A model generated the notes under the pieces. It was not told where the DNA came from and did no database searches. It saw only the letters and a list, made by a program, of their open reading frames with translations. 64,000 nt of DNA from Kiritimatiellota bacterium (lineage in GTDB: Bacteria; Verrucomicrobiota; Lentisphaeria; Oligosphaerales; JAADHN01): NCBI GenBank assembly GCA_013151865.1, contig JAADHN010000034.1, positions 1 to 64,000 of the forward strand. Direction: 5' to 3'. Numbering within the stretch: position 1 is the first letter of the stretch; every line of letters begins with the position of its first letter. Position numbers and translations under genes: made by a program. Shown here piece after piece: positions 1-8,934 of the stretch.

Positions 1-144
1 GCCCGCCGGGACACCCCAAAAGATGCCGAATACCAGCGCAGGCAATAGTCGGCGCCGAACTTCAGTCGCTGACGGTGTTGAACTCACGATGAGTGCCTCA
101 TCCGGACCGAACCGTCCGTGTAGTCGACAGTCGGGCCGCCGCGC

Positions 145-1023
145 TCAACCCTCGACCGTGGCCACGTAGCGTCGCAGGTTCTCCAGCCCGGTCGCAATGC
201 CGGTCAATACGTCCTCCATCCCTTCGAACTCGATGGACAGAACACCGTCGTACCCGACCCGCTTCAGGGCCCGGAGACAGGCCACAAGCGGAACGTTGCC
301 GTGACCGATGATGGCTCCGCGCCAGTAGTTCCCGCCCCGGCTCACATTCCAGCCGCGCCCCGGGTGAGGGTCGCTGCCGGGCTTGAGGTGAAAATCCTTG
401 GCGTGAGCATGAAAGGCGTACGGTGCGAGACGCCCGACGGCTGTGGCATTGTCTTCGTCCACAACGGAGAAATTGCCGATATCGATCAGAACGCCGAAAT
501 TGGGATTGTCCACACCGTTGATCAGGGCTTCGACCCGCACGCTGTCCTGGCAGAAATAACCGTGGTTTTCGACCATGGTCCGGATACCGAACTCCGCGGC
601 GTACTCGGTCACGGCCCGGCAACCGCGAACCAGCGTCGGCAGGGCGTCGTCGAAACCGCGAGCGCCGCGGTGGGCGCCGCGAAAGCCGCCGGTGGCGTCA
701 TGACGCATTCCGGGCACCCCCAGGATGCGGGCGATTCTCACTTCGCCTTTGAGGCGCTCGGCCTCCGCCTGCCAATCGCCCCCGGATCCGTTGATGAAAT
801 CCGCGCCGACAGTGTAGTTGGTGGGCGCGATTCCGACCCGCTCGCACTCGTCCCGCACCTCTTGTGCAAAGTCCTCGAGGCTCTTTCCCTCCGGAACCGC
901 CAGAGTGGAGAACTCGATCACGTCGAAACCCATTTCTTTGGCTTTGCCGATGACCTCGAGCTGCGTCATGGCGCCGCTGCGGACGAGCCGACTGAAGCTG
1001 TAGGAACTGACGCCGATCTTCAT
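145..1023 (-). CDS. Sugar phosphate isomerase/epimerase (xylose-isomerase-like TIM barrel)
   Basis: This is a 292-residue AP-endonuclease-2/xylose-isomerase-like TIM barrel, probably a cytoplasmic sugar or inositol-type isomerase/epimerase. Metal-site signatures follow the family order: Glu in VENHG, Asp in LIDIGN, His in HAHAKD and Glu in SIEFEG near the C terminus. The ATG at 1023 is chosen because AGGAGG lies about 6 nt upstream and the N terminus MKIGVSSYSF starts the first beta strand; in-frame codons further upstream encode low-complexity residues. It lies in a run of minus-strand carbohydrate genes. The family is clear; the substrate cannot be read from sequence. Confidence 0.88.
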   Translation of the reverse strand: MKIGVSSYSFSRLVRSGAMTQLEVIGKAKEMGFDVIEFSTLAVPEGKSLEDFAQEVRDECERVGIAPTNYTVGADFINGSGGDWQAEAERLKGEVRIARILGVPGMRHDATGGFRGAHRGARGFDDALPTLVRGCRAVTEYAAEFGIRTMVENHGYFCQDSVRVEALINGVDNPNFGVLIDIGNFSVVDEDNATAVGRLAPYAFHAHAKDFHLKPGSDPHPGRGWNVSRGGNYWRGAIIGHGNVPLVACLRALKRVGYDGVLSIEFEGMEDVLTGIATGLENLRRYVATVEG

Positions 1024-1429
1024 GGGAGACCTCCTGGCTGTTGGGCCGGGTTCCCTCGGGACGGGATGACTGCGCACACAACCGTCGTCGGGAACGGATC
1101 GAGAAAAGGCGCCGCCTGCAGGCTGCAGGACGCCGCTGTTGGACTGCCGGCAATATACGTTCGAGGCGGAAAAGTGCACCCCGGGCGCCGGCGGCGCCGG
1201 GGACTGGCTCATGAGTGCGGAGCACCAAAGTAGAAACGGCGTCTCGCCGTTCTTGTCTTCTCAACACCGGCCCCCCGGCCGCTGTGTCAACCAGAAGCCC
1301 CCCCCGAAAAAAACCGCGGATGAACGCGAATGAACGCGGATGCCCCATGAATTATTCGACCCGGAAGCGCAAGCCCAAGCACCTTGCGGCGCGCCGGTCC
1401 GAGGGCTTGCGCGACGATTGCGGAGATCG
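1024..1429. other. Intergenic region with a short direct-repeat tract
   Basis: About 400 bp separate the isomerase start from the end of the upstream GH5-like gene. No coding signal was found. The region contains a C/A-rich stretch followed by a tandem 10-bp repeat, annotated separately. Confidence 0.5.
1315..1342. repeat. Tandem 10-bp repeat, CGCGRATGAA x 2.8
   Basis: Two full copies and one partial copy of CGCGRATGAA stand in a row just after an A-rich run. Similar GCGGATGAACGCG-type tracts are scattered between genes in many PVC-like genomes and are often mis-annotated as proteins with repeated FIRVH/FAFIRG strings. The repeats are seen directly; the family comparison is from memory. Confidence 0.6.
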
Positions 1430-4162
1430 TCATTCGCCGGAGGGCTTGCGCGTCCTGCGCACCCGGTAGATGCGGCTGCGCCACTTGGGCAGACGCACGG
1501 TAAACCCGTTGCGGGCCAATTCGTCCCGTGATCCCTCGAAAACGGCGCGACCGTCCTCGTCCTGCAATTGAACAGGTCCTTCTCGCCGGAGACGGGGAAA
1601 GACGCGCACTTCCCGAGCGCCGTCGCCGGCGCGCCGATAGAGAACGAGATGCTGCGGACCGCGCACGATCTGGATGTCCGCGGGCGTCCTCCGGTCCACG
1701 AACACCCCGGCTCTTTCGAGAAAGGCCGCCAATTCGTCCGGGGAAAGCGTCGCGGGGTCGTCGGTCCACAACACCGGGACCGTCCGCACGTTCCGCAGCA
1801 TCCGTTCGACGCGCGCGTCCAAGTTCCGTCGATCCACGACCAGGGCTTTGGCGGTCAATGCCTCCGCCGCCTCCCGCACTTGTTCGGTGCCGATACTCAT
1901 TCGGATGAGCCCGGTGTCGATGACCTGGTCGTCGGTCAGGTAGCGCACCGGCGCCAAGTGGAGCTGCAGAACCAGGCGGGCGATGGGCACGCAGGCCAAG
2001 TTGTGTCCATTGGCCGTCGGGATCGCCGCAGGGTTCTGGATGAAGACCACCTGCGCAGTGCTCGTGTCGACCGGGCCCGCGGCGTAGACCGGAGCGAAGC
2101 GCCGGTAGAGCCGGGCGTAAATGTCCCGGACCGGCGCGAACACTTGAGGATGTCCCCACAGGCTCCAGTGCAAGCTGCCGGCCATCCCGGCGGCGTAATA
2201 CTGGACCAGGCCGGCTTCGATCATCAGGGAGGTCGCCTCCCGCCGGTCCAGGTCCGGGAGCAGTGCCTGCCAACCGTGTTCCCCGCCTTCTCCGTTGTAC
2301 ATCGGGCGCTCGACCGAAGAAAACGGGAGCAGCACCGCCGCGAGGGACCAGCCGAACGTGGCGTCCACGTCCCGGCACAGCCAGGGCTGTTGCCGGCTTT
2401 CCGCGTCGGGCCGCAACGGCACGGGGCCGTTGGCCAAATAGAAGTGGGGCGCCAGGCCGTCGGCATCGCCGGCAGCCAACCACGTCGACGATGCCGTACA
2501 ATTCTCGTGGCCCCATGAAGCCGAAATGGCGAACGTGAGGCGGTTCGGGTCCTCGTGCTTGACGGCCCGCGCACACGCCGCCGTGATCCGGCGCCAGTTG
2601 GCTTCCACGGACATCCACCGGCGGTGCGGCTCGTTGTACGGCACCTCGAAGCCCATGATGTTCGGGTTGCCCCGGAAATGCCGCGCCATCCATGCATGGG
2701 TTGCGAGAAGCGCGGCAACGTGGCGCGGGTTCGCCGGGTCGAATTGCCCGCGCTGTTCGGGGTCTTTGCACAACCAGGCCATGCCCCCGGTCTGCCAGCG
2801 CTTCGGGTCGACCGGGAAGCCGTGCCAGTCGATGACCGAATAGATCCCGTGCTCACCCGCCAGCTCGACGAAATAATCCAAGGCCTGCAGCCATTCCACG
2901 TTGAGTCCCCGCTCCCGGAACGCCTCTGTCCAGCGCGAATCGTCCGGGAACACGCCCGGTTCCGGCTGTACGAAGCCCATGTTCATGGGTAACCTCACTA
3001 CGCGCAATTGCCATGACGCCAGGGTCGCCACATCCCGGGCAATGCGCTCGTACACGTCCCCCGTGTCCCGCGAAAACGACAGGTTGAAGCCGTTGTAATT
3101 GAACCCGACGAAGCCGAACGGTCGGTTTCCCTGCAACAGGCGGCGACCTTGGGCGCGAAGCGGGGGCAGCATCTTGCCCGTCCGCGCCGGAAACACGAAA
3201 AGGCGCACCGGCAGGCTCGTATCGGCCGCAACATGTGCGCCGGGGGCTTTCGCCGTGAATCGGCAGGCGCGTCCCGCTTCGAGGTCGCCGCGCCGGAATT
3301 CCGCTTGGAACGTCCCGTCCGCGGCTGTCGGTACGGTGCGCTTGGCGATCGGCCCTCCACCGTCTTCCGGCGCTGCGCTCACCTCGACGACGACGTTCGA
3401 GATGCCTTTGCCGGCCCTGCCGGACAAGACCGCCCGATCCTGGTCGAAGAACGCGTGCGGGTCCACCCGGTCCCAGCGGATTCGACGCAGGGAGACGACT
3501 TCCAGGCGTTCCAGTTCGTAGATTCCCGCCGGTTCGAACGCCAGCGTGATTCCGTCCAGGGCGGCCTCGGTCGGTCCCGGCGGCAGGGGCATACGCAGGT
3601 CGGTCCAAGCGCCGGAGGCCAGGCGCATCGTCTGTTTCACCGGAACGCACGGTGCGCGGTCCGCACGCCGCCAGCGCACCGTCAAGGCCGCGTCCCCCGC
3701 TTTCTCGCCCCGGACGCGAATGTGCAGGCGCAGCGTGCGGTCCGATGACCAAGCCCGGAGGCGCAGCGGACGATGCCTCGGGAACCACCAGGTTGCTTGC
3801 ACCGCCTTCTTTTCCGCGTGCAGACGCAGGCCGGCGATCCGCCTCTCCCGAACCGTCTTTTCAGCCGACGTTCCCCGGAATGCCGCCACCCCGCCGCCGC
3901 GGCCGCCGGGAAGCACGGGGAGGAACGTTTCCACGGGCGAGGCGAAGAACTCGGGGCGGACTGCGCCGGCAGGACCGCCCGCCAGAACAAAAGCCAGGAC
4001 CGTGACGCCGACGGAGCGTCCCGCTACGGGAGTGCGGAGGAGTGCGAAAAGAAGCGGGTCATTGCCGAGTCGACGGAGGCATCGATCCAAACAGGAAACC
4101 GTTTTCAGCGTCTCGACTGCACCCGGGGAAAAACTGGGGCACGGTTCGCTACGGGTGGACAT
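1430..4162 (-). CDS. Secreted GH5-like glycoside hydrolase (cellulase-fold)
   Basis: This is a 910-residue protein. A hydrophobic segment near residues 51-67, ending in small residues, is a probable signal or anchor, although the N-region before it is unusually long. Residues about 70-340 look like beta-sandwich domains, and a TIM barrel starts near 350. Clan GH-A motifs are visible: RLPMN, IDWHG, the acid/base Glu511 in YNEPH and the nucleophile Glu625 in YNGEGG. A C-terminal beta domain follows. The ATG at 4162 is chosen over an in-frame upstream codon because AAGAAGGA precedes it. It likely cleaves a beta-linked polysaccharide outside the cytoplasm; the substrate is unknown. Confidence 0.8.
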   Translation of the reverse strand: MSTRSEPCPSFSPGAVETLKTVSCLDRCLRRLGNDPLLFALLRTPVAGRSVGVTVLAFVLAGGPAGAVRPEFFASPVETFLPVLPGGRGGGVAAFRGTSAEKTVRERRIAGLRLHAEKKAVQATWWFPRHRPLRLRAWSSDRTLRLHIRVRGEKAGDAALTVRWRRADRAPCVPVKQTMRLASGAWTDLRMPLPPGPTEAALDGITLAFEPAGIYELERLEVVSLRRIRWDRVDPHAFFDQDRAVLSGRAGKGISNVVVEVSAAPEDGGGPIAKRTVPTAADGTFQAEFRRGDLEAGRACRFTAKAPGAHVAADTSLPVRLFVFPARTGKMLPPLRAQGRRLLQGNRPFGFVGFNYNGFNLSFSRDTGDVYERIARDVATLASWQLRVVRLPMNMGFVQPEPGVFPDDSRWTEAFRERGLNVEWLQALDYFVELAGEHGIYSVIDWHGFPVDPKRWQTGGMAWLCKDPEQRGQFDPANPRHVAALLATHAWMARHFRGNPNIMGFEVPYNEPHRRWMSVEANWRRITAACARAVKHEDPNRLTFAISASWGHENCTASSTWLAAGDADGLAPHFYLANGPVPLRPDAESRQQPWLCRDVDATFGWSLAAVLLPFSSVERPMYNGEGGEHGWQALLPDLDRREATSLMIEAGLVQYYAAGMAGSLHWSLWGHPQVFAPVRDIYARLYRRFAPVYAAGPVDTSTAQVVFIQNPAAIPTANGHNLACVPIARLVLQLHLAPVRYLTDDQVIDTGLIRMSIGTEQVREAAEALTAKALVVDRRNLDARVERMLRNVRTVPVLWTDDPATLSPDELAAFLERAGVFVDRRTPADIQIVRGPQHLVLYRRAGDGAREVRVFPRLRREGPVQLQDEDGRAVFEGSRDELARNGFTVRLPKWRSRIYRVRRTRKPSGE

Positions 4163-4229
4163 GGGCGCATCCTTCTTGTTGATCCTGTTGCAAGAGCCAA
4201 CATAGCGCGGCCTGTCCATTCATTCGGGA

Positions 4230-5750
4230 TCATTTCCCGAGTCCGAGCATCAGGACCCAGTCGTTGCCGCCGGCGGGCTCGCCGGGCGGATCGAATTCGC
4301 GAACGCCGGCCCCGGGACCGGGACCGCTGGGGACCCCCTCCTGGAACGGGGTGCGGTCGCCGAAAGCCCGGCCTTGTCGCCACCACTTGCCGCTGCGGGG
4401 ATCGAACCAGAACGCGGCCATGGCGGGACCGGCCAGACGCTCCATTCGCACACGAATCGCGCGGCCGTTGGCGCTGTAAACCATGGCGTAGTCGCCGCGA
4501 CGTCCCCGGGTCGCCTGGAGCCGGTTCGATCGGACGCCTTCCCCGATTTCCATGGCCCCGGCATCCCCGTCGATCAGCGACGGGTCGGGGACCCGGTCGA
4601 GAAACTGTTCGTCGGTCAGGGACGCCATCAGTTTCAGGAGATACTGCATCTGGCCGGCGCCCGGGTCGTCCAGCGAAGCTTCCCATTTTGCCGGCGCGGC
4701 GGCGTCCCCGGATTTCTTGCGCTTGTCGCCGGCTCCGGGGAAATTGTAGAGGTACATGTTGCCGTAGGTGACGCCGAAGCCGCCCGCAAAGACCGTCTGG
4801 TAGGATTGGTAGCGGATGTGCCAGTCGTTGTAGCGGTCCTGCCGATGTTCGTAACCGCCTTCGAAGAGCCAGGTGGGTTTGGGCGGCCGCAGGCCCCAAT
4901 CGTGTTCGACGGCCGGGACCTGGTCTTTCGGCTGATCCTGAATGGAGTTGAAGGCCAGCCACGGATCGTTGTGAAACCACTCGGACGAATTCGGCGCCCA
5001 CTTTTGCGGGTGATAACTCATCAACGTGGTGCTGAAATCCGTTCGGGAATTCCGGCCGGTCGGCCCGCCGACGCCCGCGGCAATGCCCGCCGCCATGGCC
5101 CGAAAAACCGGGCGGTAATCCCGGGGTCCGTAAACCGCGCTGCGATCTCCCCCCAGCATCCAGAGAAGGTTGGTTTTCGACCGGAACCGGTTTCCGATCC
5201 AGCGCCCGTAACGCCGGGCCTTGTCCACGTCGAAAATGATTTCGTCCGATGGGGCGCCGTTTCCGTATCCGCCCGCCGTGCAGTTTCCCCAGGCGGGGAG
5301 GAGAATCACGTACATGCCGGCGGACCCGGCGGCGTCGATGACGTACTCGAGGTGATCCCAGTAATCGTATTCTTCCGGATGCCCCGGACGGTCCCCCGGA
5401 GTCGTGACGGGGCGCAGCGGGTCGTACCGGTCGCCGTTTGTCCGGAGGAAGGGGCTGTCACCATACGCATTGGCGCAACCGCCCTTCTCTCCGGAGAATG
5501 CGACGATGGCGATCGTATTGAATTTTTGACGTTGACGGCGCCGGATGTATCGGTCCACTTCGCCGCGGTCGAGGCGCCAGGCGATTTCCCAGGCGGTATC
5601 GGCAAGTGCAAAGAAAGGGGAACCATCGGCGCGGACCAGGAATCGTCCGTTTTCACTAACGCGCAACCTCCTCATCTCACCTCCATAACCGGCTGTAATG
5701 CAGAACATTCCTAGAAGCGCGGTCCCTATCGGGCGCCCAAATCGTACCAT
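4230..5750 (-). CDS. Secreted DUF4038/GH140-like (apiosidase-like) glycoside hydrolase
   Basis: The 506-residue protein has an N-terminal signal peptide (residues 1-24, ending AGYGG). The core starts with the DUF4038 pattern FFALADTAWE and continues as a TIM barrel. The C-terminal 90 residues, containing AMVYSANGRAI and FWFDPRSGKWW, resemble the small beta domain called putative collagen-binding domain in this family. The family includes GH140 apiosidases acting on rhamnogalacturonan-II side chains, but substrate cannot be assigned here. The start has no good ribosome site; an ATG 14 codons in has AGGA next to it but would shorten the signal peptide. It follows the GH5-like gene's strand and sits 67 bp upstream of it, so co-transcription is plausible. 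Confidence 0.8.
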   Translation of the reverse strand: MVRFGRPIGTALLGMFCITAGYGGEMRRLRVSENGRFLVRADGSPFFALADTAWEIAWRLDRGEVDRYIRRRQRQKFNTIAIVAFSGEKGGCANAYGDSPFLRTNGDRYDPLRPVTTPGDRPGHPEEYDYWDHLEYVIDAAGSAGMYVILLPAWGNCTAGGYGNGAPSDEIIFDVDKARRYGRWIGNRFRSKTNLLWMLGGDRSAVYGPRDYRPVFRAMAAGIAAGVGGPTGRNSRTDFSTTLMSYHPQKWAPNSSEWFHNDPWLAFNSIQDQPKDQVPAVEHDWGLRPPKPTWLFEGGYEHRQDRYNDWHIRYQSYQTVFAGGFGVTYGNMYLYNFPGAGDKRKKSGDAAAPAKWEASLDDPGAGQMQYLLKLMASLTDEQFLDRVPDPSLIDGDAGAMEIGEGVRSNRLQATRGRRGDYAMVYSANGRAIRVRMERLAGPAMAAFWFDPRSGKWWRQGRAFGDRTPFQEGVPSGPGPGAGVREFDPPGEPAGGNDWVLMLGLGK

Positions 5751-6003
5751 TTTTATTGACCTTCATCCCACGCGGGAGAGGAGAGCGGCCCCCGCGGATT
5801 CTGCGAATGCAGCGACAATCCAAAAACTTTACAGGATTGCGCGGCAGTTTGAAATCGTCTCCACAAGCAACATTCTCCGACGGTCCGGCCCCTGCCCTGT
5901 CGAAATGCGAGAAAACGGCGTCGGTCCGGCGACAAAGGGCCGGGGCCCCACCCGCCGGGTCGGCGAAACGCTCGCAAGCCCTGTTTGTCGGGCCGCCGTA
6001 TCT

Positions 6004-7146
6004 TCAGTTGCGACGCTCGCGCCACCGGGCCATGTAGTTGTGGGTTCGATACTCGGCCGCCATGTGCGGATCCAGGGGATAGCGACCCCATTTGCGTCCG
6101 GCCCGGACCATGGCCCGATAATTCTCCGGGCGCACCGCCGGGTGAATCGAATTGCTCGAGGCCAAAACATGGCCGCCGCCGGGGGCCGCTTTGGCAAGGG
6201 TCTCTTTGACGGCTTCTTCGACTTCCGCCGGCGTGGCGTTCGGGAGCAATTCCGTACAGTCCACGTTGCCCACCACGGCAATTCGGTCGCCGTAGCGCGC
6301 CTTGACCTCCCCGATATCCATGCCCGCGATGGGCTCGATCGGATCGAGGGCGTCGATGCCGGCCTCGACCATGGCGTCGAGCAGGGACCAGACGTTCCCG
6401 TCGGTGTGTTTGATGTAGGGCACGTTCATTTCATGGGCGGCCTCCACGCTCCGGCGCAGGTAAGGCAGAATGAATGTGTTGAAATGAGCCGGGGACATCA
6501 TGGGACCGGTCCGACCCGCGTAATCGTCGCCGGAGACGACCGCGTCCGCGCCCGCCTCAATGGCCCGCCGCATGAGCCGCACCTTGTAATCGATGACGAT
6601 TTCGGCCAGGGCGTGCACCAGGCTCGGGGCCTCGATGTAGTCCATGAGCAGGTGCTCCATGCCGCCGCGCAGGTAGTGGAGGAACTCGAACCCGTCGTGG
6701 GTGAGGAATACGACCGCTTTGCGGCCTTTGAACCGTTGGACCGCCGCCCGCAGGGAAACGAGGCGGTCGTCGAGTTCCGGGTCCGGGGGCTCGAAGCCAC
6801 GCAGGTCGGCCGCAGAGTGGATCGGCCCGGCCACCGGATAGGGAATACCGAACTCGGTCGTGCCCCAGACGCAGCCCCAGGGGTCCACCACGCGGGTGTC
6901 CGCGCCCCCGCCCAGGGTCCGCCCCCGCCATACCAGTTCGCGGGCCTCGTCCGAGCCGAGCGGGCGAAGGGGGACGTCTTCGAAAATGGTCACGGCATCG
7001 AGATCTTCCAGCTCGACCAAATCTTCGAGCGAGGCGGCGCCGCAAGCCGAGAGCGTCGGTTCGTTGATGATCAATTCCCAAATGGGAACGCGATCCGGCT
7101 CTTGGCGTCGAAGCGCCGTCAAGAAACGTTCGCGACCGTTGTTCAT
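6004..7146 (-). CDS. URO-D-like methyltransferase (MtaA/CmuA-type family)
   Basis: This 380-residue protein belongs to the uroporphyrinogen decarboxylase superfamily but not to HemE: it starts NNGRERFLTALRRQEPDRVP, the usual opening of the corrinoid-linked methyltransferase branch. A zinc-type His/Cys pair is visible in KHTDGN and VGNVDC, as in MtaA/CmuA/MtbA proteins. Such proteins are expanded in glycan-degrading PVC bacteria, usually without a known substrate. The ATG at 7146 is preferred because the family N terminus starts there. No corrinoid protein gene is adjacent. Family assignment is sure; activity is not. Confidence 0.8.
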   Translation of the reverse strand: MNNGRERFLTALRRQEPDRVPIWELIINEPTLSACGAASLEDLVELEDLDAVTIFEDVPLRPLGSDEARELVWRGRTLGGGADTRVVDPWGCVWGTTEFGIPYPVAGPIHSAADLRGFEPPDPELDDRLVSLRAAVQRFKGRKAVVFLTHDGFEFLHYLRGGMEHLLMDYIEAPSLVHALAEIVIDYKVRLMRRAIEAGADAVVSGDDYAGRTGPMMSPAHFNTFILPYLRRSVEAAHEMNVPYIKHTDGNVWSLLDAMVEAGIDALDPIEPIAGMDIGEVKARYGDRIAVVGNVDCTELLPNATPAEVEEAVKETLAKAAPGGGHVLASSNSIHPAVRPENYRAMVRAGRKWGRYPLDPHMAAEYRTHNYMARWRERRN

Positions 7147-7252
7147 GAGGTTTTCTTTCCGGTTGCTTGTCCGGGCCGTCACGGCTCGACGCCCCGCCGT
7201 CGGTGCTTCTCAGCCCGCCAACATCCCGGGTATTGAGAGCAGGGGCTCTCTG

Positions 7253-8185
7253 TCACCCGGTTTCCGGCATGAAGGTGGGCATGACAATTCCCTGGAAGGG
7301 CTTGTATGCCCCCCGGGTCTGCGCAAAGTGGGTTTCGCAGTTGCGCGCGCCCCATGCATACGCCTGCCGGACCACGGCCTGCTGCTCGACCGGGAGCAGA
7401 AAGACCGGAGACTGTCCCCGACGCCGATCCAGCTCCGCGGCCAGAAGGGCGACAGCGGCCTCCGCGGTACGCATGACCCCGGGGCCGATCATGTTCACGG
7501 CCGGGTGTGCGCACGAAGCCAGGCAACCTTCGATTGCGCCGTTGTCCGCACTTTCGCACACGGAGACATGCCAAACGCCATCCCGGTCTTCGATGAAGTA
7601 TTCCCAATCTTGGTTGCGGCGGATTCCGCTCACGTCCCATTCAAGGGTCTCGATCTTCATGAGGTCGTCCAGGCGGGCTTGCCGGACTCGGGCGCCGGCA
7701 GGCGTTGCGTCGGGGAGGCCCGCCGCCGGCACTTGGAACATCATGTCCTGAAAGGCCGCATGAGGCGTGAACCCGGCTTTGGTGTACAGCGAAAACGAGT
7801 CCAGGTTCATGGCGCTCGAGACCAGGCGAACCGGCTTGCCCAAGCGGTCCGCCTCCGCCGTGATCGATCCCAGGAGGCGGCGGGCGATCCCCTGGCCGAA
7901 GTAATTCGGATGCACATTCATGATGCCCAGGGAAACGTGGGTCGGACGCACGTGCACGAAACAGGACCCGCCGAGTTCGCCCGTGGCCGGGTGTTCCGCC
8001 ACCAAGCCGTAACTGCCGGGGAGCGCGTGGTAGACGTCGAAATGAAAGGTTGTGCCGTCGGGGCCGCCGGGAAAAATCCTCATGCCCCGGTTGACCTCGT
8101 ACCAGTAATTGGTGGACAGGCAGATCAGGCCGGCCACCTCCCGGCGGTCGGCCGGGGTCATGCGCCGAATCGTCCATTCCGCCAT
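7253..8185 (-). CDS. GNAT-family N-acetyltransferase, probably two GNAT halves
   Basis: The 310-residue protein has acetyl-CoA-binding motif A in the N-terminal half (VHPNYFGQGIARRLL), followed by SLYTKAGF, typical of the GNAT beta6-alpha4 region. The C-terminal half (ARVRQARLDDLMKIETLEWDVSG onward) starts like a second GNAT fold but has a weaker motif A. The ATG at 8185 is preferred over a TTG three codons upstream, because GGAGGG and GGAG lie just before it. The acceptor substrate is unknown. It ends 106 bp beyond the URO-D-like gene's start, on the same strand. Confidence 0.75.
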   Translation of the reverse strand: MAEWTIRRMTPADRREVAGLICLSTNYWYEVNRGMRIFPGGPDGTTFHFDVYHALPGSYGLVAEHPATGELGGSCFVHVRPTHVSLGIMNVHPNYFGQGIARRLLGSITAEADRLGKPVRLVSSAMNLDSFSLYTKAGFTPHAAFQDMMFQVPAAGLPDATPAGARVRQARLDDLMKIETLEWDVSGIRRNQDWEYFIEDRDGVWHVSVCESADNGAIEGCLASCAHPAVNMIGPGVMRTAEAAVALLAAELDRRRGQSPVFLLPVEQQAVVRQAYAWGARNCETHFAQTRGAYKPFQGIVMPTFMPETG

Positions 8186-8240
8186 GATCTCCAACCCTCC
8201 AGTTTCGGCCCGCCGGAAAAGGACCGCGGGCCCGGGGACA

Positions 8241-8888
8241 TCACTCGAACCCGGCCCGGCTGAGACGCTCTGCGGTCACGCCCCCGGACCTGCGGGAAAG
8301 CGCCTGCCGGCGCAGAATGTACTTGCCGACCATGTCCGCCTCGAGGTTCGCCGGGTCGCCGGGACGAAGCTCGTGCAGGCTCGTCGCTTCCCAAGTGTGG
8401 GGGATGATGCGACACTCGAATGCTTCGTCGATCAATCGGGCCACTGTGAGGGAAACGCCCTCCACGGCGATGCTCCCCTTTGGGATCAGCAACTCAGCCA
8501 ATTCCGCCGGGAGTCGAATGCGCAGGACAATGTCGTCGCCCTTTTGCCCCACGTCCAAGACCGGGGCGGCGGCGTCGACGTGTCCGGACACCAAGTGACC
8601 CCCGAGCCGGTCGCCGAGCCTCAAGGCGCGTTCGAGATTCAGGAGCGCCCCTATTGGGCGTGCACCCAGGTTGGTCCGATCCAGGGTCTCCGCCAGCGTG
8701 TGGAATTCGAGCACGCGTCGGGCCGGAAAAACCTGCTCGACCGTGAGGCAGGCCCCGGCGACCGCGATGCTTTCGCCCGGCCGGACGTCCTCGAGCGGCA
8801 GCGCCGTGTCGACCCGCAGTTTGCCGGCCGCACCGGTGCGACGGCGTCCCGTCAGCCGTCCTGTGCCCTCAACGAGTCCCGTAAACAT
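8241..8888 (-). CDS. ribE: Riboflavin synthase, alpha subunit
   Basis: The 215-residue protein has the tandem lumazine-binding repeats of riboflavin synthase, which dismutates two 6,7-dimethyl-8-ribityllumazine molecules to riboflavin. Diagnostic strings are the N terminus MFTGLVEGTG, CLTVE in repeat 1 and LVSGHVD. Length fits the family. The ATG at 8888 is chosen because MFTG is the invariant N terminus, in-frame codons upstream notwithstanding. ribD lies 46 bp upstream on the same strand, so the two form a riboflavin operon. No ribBA or ribH is present in the window. Confidence 0.95.
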   Translation of the reverse strand: MFTGLVEGTGRLTGRRRTGAAGKLRVDTALPLEDVRPGESIAVAGACLTVEQVFPARRVLEFHTLAETLDRTNLGARPIGALLNLERALRLGDRLGGHLVSGHVDAAAPVLDVGQKGDDIVLRIRLPAELAELLIPKGSIAVEGVSLTVARLIDEAFECRIIPHTWEATSLHELRPGDPANLEADMVGKYILRRQALSRRSGGVTAERLSRAGFE

Positions 8889-8934
8889 GCGTATAACCCT
8901 TTCGAACGGCCTCTGCCCGCGGCATGAAACCAAC

